Program-made: the position numbers and the translations under genes
Shown here: in pieces, positions 19,291-28,055 of the stretch
How positions within the stretch are numbered: position 1 is the first letter of the stretch
Layout: every line of letters starts with the position of its first letter
Origin: Lentisphaerota bacterium
GTDB lineage: Bacteria; Verrucomicrobiota; Kiritimatiellia; UBA8416; JABMPJ01
Reading direction: 5' to 3'
Assembly (NCBI GenBank): GCA_013203785.1
Contig: JABMPJ010000091.1
Coordinates: 1-36,536 of the forward strand
Length of the DNA stretch: 36,536 bases
Notes under the pieces: generated by a model
Told to the model about the DNA's origin: nothing
Seen by the model: the letters and a program-made list of their open reading frames with translations, nothing else
Databases searched by the model: none

Positions 19291-20073
19291 ATGGCACTGC
19301 GACTCTGTGTATTGGCGAGCGGGAGCAAGGGCAATTGCACCGTTTTGGCGACCGAGTCGACCCGCATCCTGATCGATGCCGGGCTGAGCGGCAAGGAGAC
19401 TGATCGGCGCCTGCGTGAAGCGGGCCTCGACTTGGCCGATGTGGATGCCATCTGTGTGAGCCATGAGCATGATGACCACAAGGCCTCACTGGGCATCTTG
19501 CAGCGCCGCCTGGGCGTCCCGCTCTATTCGAACGCCGGGACGATTGAAGCCGTGGAGCGGAGTCCCAAGCACAGCGGGCTCGATTGGCGCGTCTTCACCA
19601 ACGGTGCCCCTTTTGAGGTGGGGGATCTGAGCGTCGAGCCCTTTTCGGTGCCGCACGACTCCTACGATCCGGTCGGCTTCGTGGTGGGCACGGGGGAAGC
19701 ACGCGTCGGCATCGTGACGGATATGGGTACGCCGACCGAGCTGATCCGCCAGCGTCTGCGGGGCTGCCGGGCCATTGTGATGGAGGCCAATCACGACGTG
19801 GCGATGCTACGCGACGCCGCGCGCCCCTGGTCGCTCAAGCAGCGCATTGCTGGCCGGCAAGGTCATCTATCCAACACCCAGGCAGGCGAGCTGCTGGCCG
19901 AGGTGGCCGGGTCGCATCTGGAGGTGGTCTTCCTGGCCCATCTGAGCGATGATTGCAACCGCCCCGAGCTGGCTGAATCCACCGTCCGGGCCGCCCTCGA
20001 TGGCTCTGGACACACCCATGTCAGGATCTGCCACACCTACACCGACCGCATTAGTGAGATTGTCATATTCTGA
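19291..20073 (+). CDS. Metallo-beta-lactamase-fold hydrolase, YycJ/WalJ type
   Basis: This is a 260-residue cytoplasmic metal-dependent hydrolase. It begins with the YycJ/WalJ-type signature LCVLASGSKGNCTVL (residues 5-19) and has the metal-binding HxHxDH as H58-E-H60-D-D62-H63. Later ligands lie in VPHDSYDPVGF, VTDMGT and LAHLSDDCN. WalJ proteins are linked to exonuclease activity and to coordinating replication with cell division, but the exact substrate is unsettled. ATG at 19291 follows GAGGA at a short distance; the frame opens earlier at 19186 but has no start support. It is divergent from rpoN and upstream of the signalling cluster, with a 113-bp gap. Confidence 0.92.
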   Translation: MALRLCVLASGSKGNCTVLATESTRILIDAGLSGKETDRRLREAGLDLADVDAICVSHEHDDHKASLGILQRRLGVPLYSNAGTIEAVERSPKHSGLDWRVFTNGAPFEVGDLSVEPFSVPHDSYDPVGFVVGTGEARVGIVTDMGTPTELIRQRLRGCRAIVMEANHDVAMLRDAARPWSLKQRIAGRQGHLSNTQAGELLAEVAGSHLEVVFLAHLSDDCNRPELAESTVRAALDGSGHTHVRICHTYTDRISEIVIF

Positions 20074-20186
20074 TGCATGTTGAGTGAGTGTTGGCCCAAA
20101 CCTCTCCTTGTCCGTCTGCGTCGAGGATGCTAGCGTTCGGTCAAGCCACGATGGGCAGAGCGAGCTGGGGCCGCCATAGGGAAGAG

Positions 20187-22934
20187 ATGAACGCGACCGA
20201 CTCAGGAACCAATGCTGATGCGAAGGCGATACAGCCGGGTGCCGCCGAGCCTCCTCTGAGCGACGGTGCTGCGCGGGCGATCGTACTGGTGGTCGATGAC
20301 GAAGCCTGCATCCGAACCATACTGTCTGAGTTTATCAAAGACGCCGGGTATAGCGTCGTGGTGGCTGCCGATGCGGCCGGGGCACGCGCCGTGGCGGAAC
20401 AGCAGTCCATCGACGTGGCCGTGGTGGATATCCTGCTGGGCCGTGACAATGGCATCGATGTGGCCGCGGAGCTCCTCGGGTACCACCCCAACGTGCAGAT
20501 TATTTTTGCCACCGGGGGACCGGAGGTGCAGTCCGCGCGCGCGGCCATCCACCTGCACGCTTTCGATTACATCAGCAAGCCCGTCCACAAGGAGACCATC
20601 ACTGATATCGTCGGGCGCGCGGCCAATGAGAAGCGGCGGCGAGATGCTTATGATCGCTTTCAAGAACAGCGGGCGCGCTATCAACAGAACTTGGAAGCCG
20701 GGATAGCCGATCGGACGGCCCGGCTCCAGGCCAGTGAGGCCCGCTTCCGTCTGGCAGAGCAGATCGCGCACGTGGGCTACTACGATATCGAACTGGCCAC
20801 CGGCACCACCACGTGGTCTGACGAGACATTCAGGATCATGGGGCTGGAGCCAGAGAAGGGCCGGGCGCCCACGGCAGAATCCTATTTGAAGCAGGTGCAT
20901 CCCGAAGATCTGAGCGCTCTATCGGCGATGTATGAAGCCAGTGTGCTTCAAGGTGAGCTGTTTGACCTGGTCTACCGAATCATACAACCGTCGGGAGATA
21001 CCCGGCATGTACACAGCCGCGGGCATGTCACCTGCGATGCGGAGGGGCAGCCCATCCGGATGTTTGGAACGCTCCATGACGTAACCGACCGGATGAACGC
21101 TGAGCAGGCGCTGCGCCATAGCGAGGAGGCCCTACGCACCAGCCACGCCCAACTGGAGAAGCAGAATGAGAAGCTGCATATCTCGGCCGAGGTCCTTCGT
21201 ATTTTGAATGACCCGCTCGAGCTAAACAGCGCGATTTCCGATATTCTGGCCGTAATCAAGCGGGAGATGATGTTCGACGGAGTGGGCATTCGTTTACAGA
21301 GCGCCACGGAGCCCCCCTATGTTGCGCATATTGGATTTCCCGATGCGCTCATGGACACAGGGAACAGGCTGGCCGTCGGCATGCAGGACGGCGACCTTTA
21401 TGGCGGTGCGGACGGAGCGACACGCCTGAAGTGTTTCTGTGATCAGGTGCTTTCTGGACAGCCGGGATTAGCGAATTCTCGTGTCACTGCCCGTGGCAGC
21501 TTTTGGACGAATCATGCATCGGAAATGACGCTGTTGCCGTCTGGCCCTGTAAATCACGACTTGAGTACTGAAGACTGCTGTCTCGGTCACGGGTTCCATT
21601 CCGTCGCGTTGATCCCCATCAGGGTACAGGGGGAGATCGTCGGCTTGTTTCAGCTTAATGATCGTGCTGCCGGTCGTTTTACTCAAGAGTCGATCGAATT
21701 CTTCGAGGGGTTGAGCGACAGTATCGGGATCGCTTTGACCCGCAAACAGGCCGAAGACTCGCTGCGCGTGGCGCTGGTTAAACTCGAAACGCTTTTCGAC
21801 AGTATCCCCATGGGGGTCATCCTGTCCGATGCTGCCGGCAACGTTGTGGAAGTCAATTCCCTCTCGGAATCGCTCTTGGGGGTGACGCGCGAGGCGCATC
21901 TGGCCCGCTCGATTGATCGCCCGCCATGGCGTATCGTACGTCCGGATGGGACGCCTATGCCTCCCCAAGAGTTTGCCAGTGTACGAGCCCTACGAGAACG
22001 TCGACCGGTACGGGGTGTACAGATGGGTGCTGAGAGGCCGGATGGAACGGTTGTCTGGCTGGACGCCAGCGCGGCACCGGTCCCGTTGGAGGGATATGGT
22101 GTGGTCGCGACCTACGCGGACATCAGCCAAGAGCGGCACATTGAGCAGGAACTGAGAGAGCAGCGGCGTGCGCTCTACCATATGGAGCGCGTGCAGACTA
22201 TGGGAGAACTGGCCTCCTCGCTGGCGCATGAAGTCAGTCAGCCTCTGTCCGGAATTTTGAGCAACGCACAGGCGGCGCAGTGTTTCCTTGCTGAAACAAG
22301 CCCTGACATGGATGAGATCCGTGATATTTTGGCCGATATTGTGGCCGATGACAAGCGCGCCGGTGATATCGTGGGGCGGATGCGAGCCATGCTCAACAAG
22401 AACGAGCCACAGCTTGCCCCCTTCGATATCAATGAAGCGATTCACGAGACCCTGGCTTTCGCGCGCATGGATCTTGCGCTCCAGGGGGTGGCAACGCGGA
22501 CGAAACTGGCCGTCCAACCCCTCCTGATACGGGGCGACCGGACCCAGATCCAACAAGTCCTGCTCAATCTCATTCTGAATGCCACGCAGGCCATAGCAGG
22601 GAGGATGAATGGGAAGGAGGCGAGCGCGGAATGCGGAGCGACGGATGCGGAAAGAGACGGAGGCGAGGCTCAGATTATGGTGGCAACGCGGTGTGATGAT
22701 TCTGCGGTGGTCACGGTGATGGTGAAGGATTCGGGACCGGGAATTTCGGATGAGGCCATGGGGTGTCTGTTTGATTCTTTCTATACTACCAAGGCTAATG
22801 GGATGGGTATGGGCCTGACCATTTGCCGCTCCATTGTCACCGCGCACGAGGGCAGGATATGGGCTGAAAATCATCCGGAAGGTGGCGCGGTCTTCGCGTT
22901 CACACTGATCGCGGATTGCGAAGGTGGCGATTGA
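20187..22934 (+). CDS. REC-PAS-GAF-PAS histidine kinase, FixL-like core
   Basis: This is a 915-residue soluble sensor kinase. The order is: receiver (about 31-145, phosphoacceptor D81, K131), signalling coiled coil (about 150-185), PAS (about 185-305), GAF (about 340-520, with the GSFWTN and VALIPIR motifs), PAS (about 530-650), HisKA with H681 in SLAHEVSQPL, and HATPase (N box about 789-803, DSGPG 848-852). The HEVSQPL H box is the FixL/TodS type, and the next gene is FixJ-like, so they probably form a pair. No heme-ligand His is evident in PAS, so oxygen sensing is not supported. ATG at 20187 follows AGGGA closely. A repeat-derived insert of about 20 residues lies at 807-826 in the ATPase domain. 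It heads the signalling cluster. Confidence 0.92.
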   Translation: MNATDSGTNADAKAIQPGAAEPPLSDGAARAIVLVVDDEACIRTILSEFIKDAGYSVVVAADAAGARAVAEQQSIDVAVVDILLGRDNGIDVAAELLGYHPNVQIIFATGGPEVQSARAAIHLHAFDYISKPVHKETITDIVGRAANEKRRRDAYDRFQEQRARYQQNLEAGIADRTARLQASEARFRLAEQIAHVGYYDIELATGTTTWSDETFRIMGLEPEKGRAPTAESYLKQVHPEDLSALSAMYEASVLQGELFDLVYRIIQPSGDTRHVHSRGHVTCDAEGQPIRMFGTLHDVTDRMNAEQALRHSEEALRTSHAQLEKQNEKLHISAEVLRILNDPLELNSAISDILAVIKREMMFDGVGIRLQSATEPPYVAHIGFPDALMDTGNRLAVGMQDGDLYGGADGATRLKCFCDQVLSGQPGLANSRVTARGSFWTNHASEMTLLPSGPVNHDLSTEDCCLGHGFHSVALIPIRVQGEIVGLFQLNDRAAGRFTQESIEFFEGLSDSIGIALTRKQAEDSLRVALVKLETLFDSIPMGVILSDAAGNVVEVNSLSESLLGVTREAHLARSIDRPPWRIVRPDGTPMPPQEFASVRALRERRPVRGVQMGAERPDGTVVWLDASAAPVPLEGYGVVATYADISQERHIEQELREQRRALYHMERVQTMGELASSLAHEVSQPLSGILSNAQAAQCFLAETSPDMDEIRDILADIVADDKRAGDIVGRMRAMLNKNEPQLAPFDINEAIHETLAFARMDLALQGVATRTKLAVQPLLIRGDRTQIQQVLLNLILNATQAIAGRMNGKEASAECGATDAERDGGEAQIMVATRCDDSAVVTVMVKDSGPGISDEAMGCLFDSFYTTKANGMGMGLTICRSIVTAHEGRIWAENHPEGGAVFAFTLIADCEGGD
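22610..22672 (+). repeat. Repeat-derived insert in the FixL-like kinase
   Basis: GCGGAATGCGGAGCGACGGA followed by TGCGGAAAGA-type words sit inside the ATPase domain between the N box and the G1 box, encoding about residues 807-826 (GKEASAECGATDAERDGGEA). The same GGAATGCGGA words occur at the matching place in the kinases at 25050 and 26724. The reading frame is kept. Confidence 0.55.
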
Positions 22935-23578
22935 CAACTGAGGAAACGCATCCGCATTCGGTCATCGTCATTGACGACGACCCCTCTGTCCGTAAGAGCC
23001 TCTCCCGGCTCCTGCGTGCCGTCGGCTACGCCGTTGAGACCTTCCCCTCCGCATCAGCGTTCCTCGCTCGCCCTCGCCCAGATGTTCCGCATGCCATTGC
23101 CTGCCTCATCCTCGACGTCGCCATGCCCGGTCTCAACGGGCTTGAGCTGCAGGAGGCTCTGGGAGAGGATGGCCCGCCGATCGTCTTTATCACCGGGCAT
23201 GGGAACATCCCCATGACCGTGCGGGCTATGAAGCAAGGTGCCGTTGATTTTCTTGCTAAACCATTTGACGGCAAGGATCTACTGGACGCCGTGGCCACGG
23301 CACTACGCCGGGCTGAGGTGACGTGCGCGCGCCGCGCGGCACAGGCGGTATTCCGACAGCGCGAAGCAACGCTAACCCCACGCGAACGCGAGGTGATGGC
23401 GTGGGTCACGACGGGAGTATTAAACAAACAGATTGCCGCAGAACTGGGTATCAAGGAGGGCACGGTCAAGGTGCACCGTGGCCGCGTGATGAGCAAAATG
23501 GGCGTCCCGTCCGTGGCGGAGTTGGTGAAGATGCTGGCCGATTTCGCCACTCACGATCCATATGCCACCAAGGTGTAA
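22931..23578 (+). CDS. FixJ-like response regulator (REC-LuxR HTH)
   Basis: This 215-residue regulator has an N-terminal receiver (acidic cluster IDDDP, phosphoacceptor D62 in LILDVAMPG, K110 in AKPFD) and a C-terminal LuxR/GerE helix-turn-helix (LTPREREVMAWV...TVKVHRGRVMSKMG). These are the FixJ/NarL-type features of a transcription activator. The start is set at TTG 22931, which overlaps the TGA of the kinase gene (TTGA) and has AAGG about 6 nt upstream; TTG 22916 is an alternative. The coupling and the FixL-type H box of the preceding kinase make it the likely cognate regulator. Its DNA targets are unknown. Confidence 0.92.
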   Translation: MTTEETHPHSVIVIDDDPSVRKSLSRLLRAVGYAVETFPSASAFLARPRPDVPHAIACLILDVAMPGLNGLELQEALGEDGPPIVFITGHGNIPMTVRAMKQGAVDFLAKPFDGKDLLDAVATALRRAEVTCARRAAQAVFRQREATLTPREREVMAWVTTGVLNKQIAAELGIKEGTVKVHRGRVMSKMGVPSVAELVKMLADFATHDPYATKV

Positions 23579-23614
23579 TACCCTCGCCGCTCCCCGCCTG
23601 CTACGTTGTGGATG

Positions 23615-24049
23615 ATGAGGACGACCACACAGCCCAGCGACATGACGCGCCCGATCTGCATCATTGATGACGATCCTTCGGCATTGCGTGGGATGGGGCG
23701 TTTCATGAAGGCGCACGGTCAAGACGTGCGGTGTTTCGGTTCCGCGCGCGAGCTTCTGGACTGCGAACTGCACGAGGTCGGCGCGTGCTTCCTGATCGAC
23801 GTGGCCATGCCGGAAATGAACGGCATTCAACTGCTTGAGGAGCTGCGCCGCAGGGGGCACCGCGAGCCGGCCATATTCATCACGGCGCTGGACGATCCAG
23901 TCGTACGGGATTCGGCCACCCAGGCGGGTGCCTCCGCCTTCTTTCGTAAACCGGTGGATGGCAATGAATTATTGGCGGCGGTGAGCCGGGCTCTGGCACG
24001 AGACCCCGATGGGGCCGACCCATCGATTGGCGGAGGGACGGCAGAGTGA
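23615..24049 (+). CDS. Single-domain receiver, FixJ-like class
   Basis: This is a receiver of about 144 residues with no output domain (ICIIDDDPS, phosphoacceptor D62 in LIDVAMPEMNG, RKPVD near the end). It closely resembles the receiver of the preceding FixJ-like protein but lacks the helix-turn-helix, so it may be a duplicated, truncated copy acting as a phosphate sink or shuttle. The start is uncertain: ATG 23615 is chosen, with ATG 23642 and TTG 23606 possible, and none has a good ribosome site. Its stop overlaps the GTG of the next kinase (GTGA), so they are probably co-translated. Confidence 0.85.
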   Translation: MRTTTQPSDMTRPICIIDDDPSALRGMGRFMKAHGQDVRCFGSARELLDCELHEVGACFLIDVAMPEMNGIQLLEELRRRGHREPAIFITALDDPVVRDSATQAGASAFFRKPVDGNELLAAVSRALARDPDGADPSIGGGTAE

Positions 24050-25053
24050 ACCGTCGCAATGATACCTCGCCTACCGCGACGCGACCGCCGCATTCCATCT
24101 GGCTTCTGGTCGGTCTGCTTGCGCTCGTAGCCCCCGCACTCACATTGCGCATACCGATGGCGCGTCCCGACTTGCTTGCGGCTCTGGCGCTCGCCATGCT
24201 CACGGTCGGGGGTGGCACCGTCCTGCTGCTTGCCTCTCGCCAGCGCCGCATCTACAAACAGCTCTGCCGCGTGGAACGCAAGGCACGCGAAGCGCGCGAG
24301 GAGATGCGTGCACAACTACAGCAGGCGCAAAAACTCGAATCGATAGGTACCCTGGCCGGTGGCGTGGCACACGAGATCAATAACCCCATCATGGGCATCA
24401 TGAACTACGCGCAGCTCATTCTCGACCACATCGGTGCCGACAACCCGATCGCGGAGTATGCGACTGAAATCGGCAACGAGACGGAGCGGGTGGCTGTGAT
24501 TGTCAGGAATCTACTCTCCTTTGCCCGCCAGGATCGAGGGGATCACAGAGGCCCGGCACGCATGCGCGATATCGTCGAGAGTACGCTGACCTTGTGCCGA
24601 GCCGTGATGCGGCATGACCAGATCGCCCTGGAGATCTGCGTGCCCGAGGATCTGCCGCCGTTGGAGTGCCACAACCAGCAGATCAGGCAGGTCATCATGA
24701 ACCTGCTGACCAATGCGCGGGACGCACTGAATGAGAGATATAAAGGGCACGACGAGAACAAGAAGATCGTGATCATGTCCCAACAGATCGAACGGGCAGG
24801 ACAACCATGGATTCGAACGACGGTCGAAGATCTCGGCCCGGGCATCCCTCAAGATCTACGCACACGCATCTTGGAACCGTTCTTCACAACCAAACCCCGC
24901 GATAAGGGCACGGGGCTGGGGCTTTCAGTCAGCTACGGCATCATAAAGGATCATGGCGGCGAGCTGAGCGTCGAGAGCGAGGTTGGGCAGTGGACGCGGT
25001 TTCATGTCGACTTGCCGATGGTCCCCAAACAGAAACCAGAACGAGCGGAATGA
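24046..25053 (+). CDS. Membrane histidine kinase, tandem copy 1
   Basis: This is a 335-residue sensor kinase with two N-terminal transmembrane helices (about 18-35 and 42-63), almost no periplasmic loop, and no PAS domain. A short coiled coil leads to HisKA with H109 in GVAHEINNPIMG, then HATPase (N box about 213-230, DLGPG 262-266, GTGLGLS 288-294). The HEINNP box is the NtrB-like type. GTG at 24046 overlaps the stop of the receiver gene and has GGAGG about 9 nt upstream. The core is very similar to that of the next kinase, but it lacks the repeat-derived insert, which makes it the natural reference. With so little sensor region it may sense through the membrane or a partner. Confidence 0.92.
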   Translation: MNRRNDTSPTATRPPHSIWLLVGLLALVAPALTLRIPMARPDLLAALALAMLTVGGGTVLLLASRQRRIYKQLCRVERKAREAREEMRAQLQQAQKLESIGTLAGGVAHEINNPIMGIMNYAQLILDHIGADNPIAEYATEIGNETERVAVIVRNLLSFARQDRGDHRGPARMRDIVESTLTLCRAVMRHDQIALEICVPEDLPPLECHNQQIRQVIMNLLTNARDALNERYKGHDENKKIVIMSQQIERAGQPWIRTTVEDLGPGIPQDLRTRILEPFFTTKPRDKGTGLGLSVSYGIIKDHGGELSVESEVGQWTRFHVDLPMVPKQKPERAE

Positions 25054-26594
25054 TCGCAGATAAAGAGTACTACGAGTCGATTCTGGACACGGTCAGCGAC
25101 GGTATATGGGTCAGCGACACCGATGACCGCATCACGTACTGCAATCGTGCCATGGAACGAATCGCCGGCGTGGGTGCTGACCGGATTGTGGGACGCGTAG
25201 TGACCACCGATTTCCCCGAAGAAACAACGGGTCAGTTGCTGCCGCACTATGGCCAGGCGCGCGAAAGCCTTAAGCCGGTTACCTACGAGATTGGAGTGGT
25301 GACACCCGGTGGTCGTTCCACGCTGCAGGTGGGCGTGCTGACTCCGCTGGTCGCCGAGGGTGTGTTTGTGGGCATGATCTGTTCCATTACGGAGGTCACC
25401 GATGGAGAGCAGCTCGAGCGCGACTACGAGGCGTTGTTTCGGGGGATGCTTGAGGGGTTCGCTCTGCACCGGATTGTGTGTAATGAACAGGGCGAAGCGG
25501 TGGACTACCGGTTCCTGGCCGTCAATCCGGCTTTCGAGATGATCACGGGCCTCAAGGGTGCCGATATCGTGGGCAGGACGGTTCTCGAAATCCTGCCTGA
25601 TCTCGAGATGCACTGGATCTCAACGTATGGCAAGGTCGCTCTCAGTGGCGAGCCGAGCGTGTTCGAGGATTATTCCGCCCCCTTGGACAAGCACTTCATG
25701 GTATCAGCATTCTCGCCTGCCCCGGGCACATTCGCGTGCCTCTTTGTGGATATCAGCCAACGCTGCAAGGCCGAGGAAAATCAGCGGATTATGGAATCCC
25801 AACTTCGCCAATCTCAGAAGCTGGAATCGATCGGTACGCTCGCCAGCGGCGTGGCACATGAGATCAACAATCCGATCATGGGCATCATGGGGTACGCACA
25901 AATCATCGCGGATCGACTGGACCCGGAAAGCCCATTGATGGAGTGTGCCACTGAGATAGGCAAGGAGACTGATCGCATAGCCAAGATCGTGAAGAACCTG
26001 CTCTCTTTTGCCCGTCACGACAAGCAGCAACACAGTCCGGCGAGGGTGTGCGATATCGTTGCGGCGACCCTGTCGTTGATTGGCACCGTGCTGCGACACG
26101 ACCAGATCAGGATAGACCTTCACATAGCGGAGGACTTGCCCCACGTCAGATGCCGCAGCCAGCAGATTCAACAGGTGTTGATGAATCTGTTAACCAATGC
26201 ACGCGATGCGTTGAATGAGAAGTATCCCGGACAAGACGACAACAAAGTCGTCGCCGTGAGTGCGGAATGTGGATGTTGGAATGCGGAAGGGCAGTGGGAG
26301 AGCGAGCCGATTCCGGACGGTGGAATGCGGAGTCGGGGAGCGTCCTCTGTACATTCCACCATCCGCATTATCGTGGAGGACCACGGCAGCGGCATTCCTG
26401 ACGCGGTCTGCAAACGCATCTTCGATCCCTTCTTCACGACGAAGCCCCACGATAGAGGCACAGGTTTGGGGTTGTCCATTAGCCACGGCATCGTGAAAGA
26501 GCATCACGGCGTCATGAGCGTAGAGAGCCGTCCAGGCCAAGGGACGAGATTCCTGGTTGAACTGCCCCTGGACAATGGGTGGAGTGTGGAATGA
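25050..26594 (+). CDS. PAS-PAS histidine kinase, tandem copy 2
   Basis: This is a 514-residue soluble kinase. PAS 1 (about 5-115) and PAS 2 (about 125-235) are followed by HisKA with H270 in GVAHEINNPIMG and HATPase (N box about 372-388, DHGSG 444-448, GTGLGLS). ATG at 25050 overlaps the previous stop (ATGA), so it is translationally coupled. The kinase core parallels copy 1 almost residue by residue until the loop after the N box. There, about 25 extra residues (405-432, including AECGCWNAEGQWESEP) encoded by GGAATGCGGA-type repeats are inserted. The last residues (WSVE) also come from such a repeat. The insert could alter ATP-lid dynamics; kinase activity needs testing. Confidence 0.92.
   Translation: MIADKEYYESILDTVSDGIWVSDTDDRITYCNRAMERIAGVGADRIVGRVVTTDFPEETTGQLLPHYGQARESLKPVTYEIGVVTPGGRSTLQVGVLTPLVAEGVFVGMICSITEVTDGEQLERDYEALFRGMLEGFALHRIVCNEQGEAVDYRFLAVNPAFEMITGLKGADIVGRTVLEILPDLEMHWISTYGKVALSGEPSVFEDYSAPLDKHFMVSAFSPAPGTFACLFVDISQRCKAEENQRIMESQLRQSQKLESIGTLASGVAHEINNPIMGIMGYAQIIADRLDPESPLMECATEIGKETDRIAKIVKNLLSFARHDKQQHSPARVCDIVAATLSLIGTVLRHDQIRIDLHIAEDLPHVRCRSQQIQQVLMNLLTNARDALNEKYPGQDDNKVVAVSAECGCWNAEGQWESEPIPDGGMRSRGASSVHSTIRIIVEDHGSGIPDAVCKRIFDPFFTTKPHDRGTGLGLSISHGIVKEHHGVMSVESRPGQGTRFLVELPLDNGWSVE
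26262..26367 (+). repeat. Repeat-derived insert with hairpin in tandem kinase 2
   Basis: Several copies of TGCGGAATG and TTGGAATGCGG-like words are followed by a stem formed by GGTGGAATG (26319-26327) and CATTCCACC (26352-26360). The whole lies in frame within the HATPase domain and is absent from the adjacent paralogue at 24046. It behaves like a palindromic element inserted into a gene while preserving the frame. Confidence 0.65.
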
Positions 26595-26731
26595 TGACGG
26601 AGCTCCACATCCATACGATCATCATGCGCGGGCTGTCGGATGGTGTCTTGCTGTCGATTCCGGTCGATGGGCCAGCGAACGGAGCGCGACCGGCTGACTC
26701 GCGCTGCAGAGGAGTGGCCCTATATGGATAG
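26591..26731 (+). CDS. Possible 46-residue coupled ORF between kinases
   Basis: ATG at 26591 overlaps the stop of the preceding kinase (ATGA) and opens 46 codons ending at TAG 26731, which overlaps the next kinase start at 26724. The peptide contains MRGLSDGVLL, similar to the opening helix of a PAS domain, then degenerates. It could be a relay for translational coupling or the decayed start of a longer kinase N-terminus. Confidence 0.3.
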   Translation: MMTELHIHTIIMRGLSDGVLLSIPVDGPANGARPADSRCRGVALYG

Positions 26732-28055
26732 CACCGTTCATATCCTGATCGCCGAGGCCATGGTGGTCTGTCTGCTTGTGTTGCTGGCCCATTCGCTGCG
26801 GCACCGAGCTGGGCTGGCGGAACGAGAGAGCCATACTCGCCGACTGGCTGAGCATGAGCTGCGCGAGACCCACCAAGTCCTCGAAGGTATCCTCGGCGCT
26901 ATCCCCGCCAGGGTGTTCTGGAAGGACCGCAATCTGGTCCTTTTGGGGTGCAATAGAACGTTTGCCCACGATGCCGGTTTTTCCGATCCCAAAGAGGTCA
27001 TCGGGAAAGATGATTTTCAGATGGCGTGGCGTGATCAGGCAGAGCTGTATCGCAGCGACGACCGCGCCGTCATGGAGAGCGGCCGCGCTCGATTGCTTAT
27101 CGAGGAGCCTCAGACCACACCAGCCGGGGATACCCTCTGGCTGCTCACTAGCAAGGTGCCGCTGCGCGATGCTGGTGGGGAGATTTGTGGGGTAGTGGGG
27201 ACTTATATTGATATCACCGAACGCAAACGGGCGGAGGCTGAACAACATGCCATGGAGACGCAACTCCACGCCAAGCAGAAACTGGCATTGATCGGTACCA
27301 TGGCACGTGGCATGGCTCACGAGATCAACAACCCGATTATGGGGGCTATGAATTATGCCCAGCTCATCCAGGATATGGCGGGCGACAATACCACGCTCGC
27401 CGAATTCGCCGGTGAGATCATGGCGGAGACCCGGCGAGTGAGCTTGATGACGCACAGCCTGCTCCGCTTCACAGAAAACCGGGAGACCGAGTCCCGCACC
27501 TCAGGCAGGTTGGCACAGGTCGTCGACGCCGTGCTGGCGCCCTCCGCCGAGGTAGCTGGGCAGCGGGGCATTGATCTTTCGTGCACCATCTCTTCACACC
27601 TGCCGCCGATAGTCTGCCGCCCGCGCCAGATCGGCGAGGCCGTGTCAGCCCTGTTGATGAACGCCGTGGAAGCGTGGGGGGAGGGCGTACACGGTGACGG
27701 GAGGAAAATCAGTGTAAGTGCGGAGGAACCGATAACGGATGGCGGAATTCAGAGCGCGAAGGACGCGACCTCACCGGTGCCCGAGCGCATCCTGCGACTA
27801 ACCGTTGATGACAACGGTCCTGGCATGTCGGAGGAGACCCTGAATCGTGCGTTCGATCCCTTCTTCTCGACGAAAGATCGCACGCGGCATTCTGGGCTCG
27901 GGCTGTGGATCTGTCGCAGCATAGTTGAGCAACACGGAGGAGAAATAGTACTCAGTAGCGCGGCCGGAAATGGGACGTGTGTTCGCATGGATCTGCCAAT
28001 CGAGTCGGTCCGGAACGCGCACAACGGGGGCCGGAAGGTGGAGAAAGAGGCATGA
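26724..28055 (+). CDS. Membrane PAS histidine kinase, tandem copy 3
   Basis: This is a 443-residue kinase with one N-terminal transmembrane helix (about 6-25), a PAS domain (about 49-167, WKDRNLVLLGCN), HisKA with H199 in GMAHEINNPIMG, and HATPase ending with DNGPG and SGLGLWICRSIVEQHGG. ATG at 26724 is preferred because GGAG lies about 9 nt upstream; the frame opens at 26640. It is the most divergent of the three tandem kinases and carries a repeat-derived insert at about 333-352 in the same loop as copy 2. Its stop overlaps the HD-GYP gene start. Confidence 0.9.
   Translation: MDSTVHILIAEAMVVCLLVLLAHSLRHRAGLAERESHTRRLAEHELRETHQVLEGILGAIPARVFWKDRNLVLLGCNRTFAHDAGFSDPKEVIGKDDFQMAWRDQAELYRSDDRAVMESGRARLLIEEPQTTPAGDTLWLLTSKVPLRDAGGEICGVVGTYIDITERKRAEAEQHAMETQLHAKQKLALIGTMARGMAHEINNPIMGAMNYAQLIQDMAGDNTTLAEFAGEIMAETRRVSLMTHSLLRFTENRETESRTSGRLAQVVDAVLAPSAEVAGQRGIDLSCTISSHLPPIVCRPRQIGEAVSALLMNAVEAWGEGVHGDGRKISVSAEEPITDGGIQSAKDATSPVPERILRLTVDDNGPGMSEETLNRAFDPFFSTKDRTRHSGLGLWICRSIVEQHGGEIVLSSAAGNGTCVRMDLPIESVRNAHNGGRKVEKEA
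27717..27777 (+). repeat. Repeat-derived insert in tandem kinase 3
   Basis: AAGTGCGGAGGAACCGATAA followed by CGGATGGCGGAATTC-type words lie between the N box and the G1 box of the ATPase domain, adding about 20 residues in frame (AEEPITDGGIQSAKD). The words and position match the inserts in the kinases at 20187 and 25050. Confidence 0.5.

Noticed and set aside
20187..22934. True oxygen-sensing FixL
   Set aside because: The H box is FixL-like, but no heme-binding His pattern is visible in its PAS domains, so only a kinase-core resemblance is claimed.
21990..22937. 315-codon leftward frame over the FixL-like kinase
   Set aside because: It is a shadow of the kinase core; composition and lack of motifs argue against a gene.
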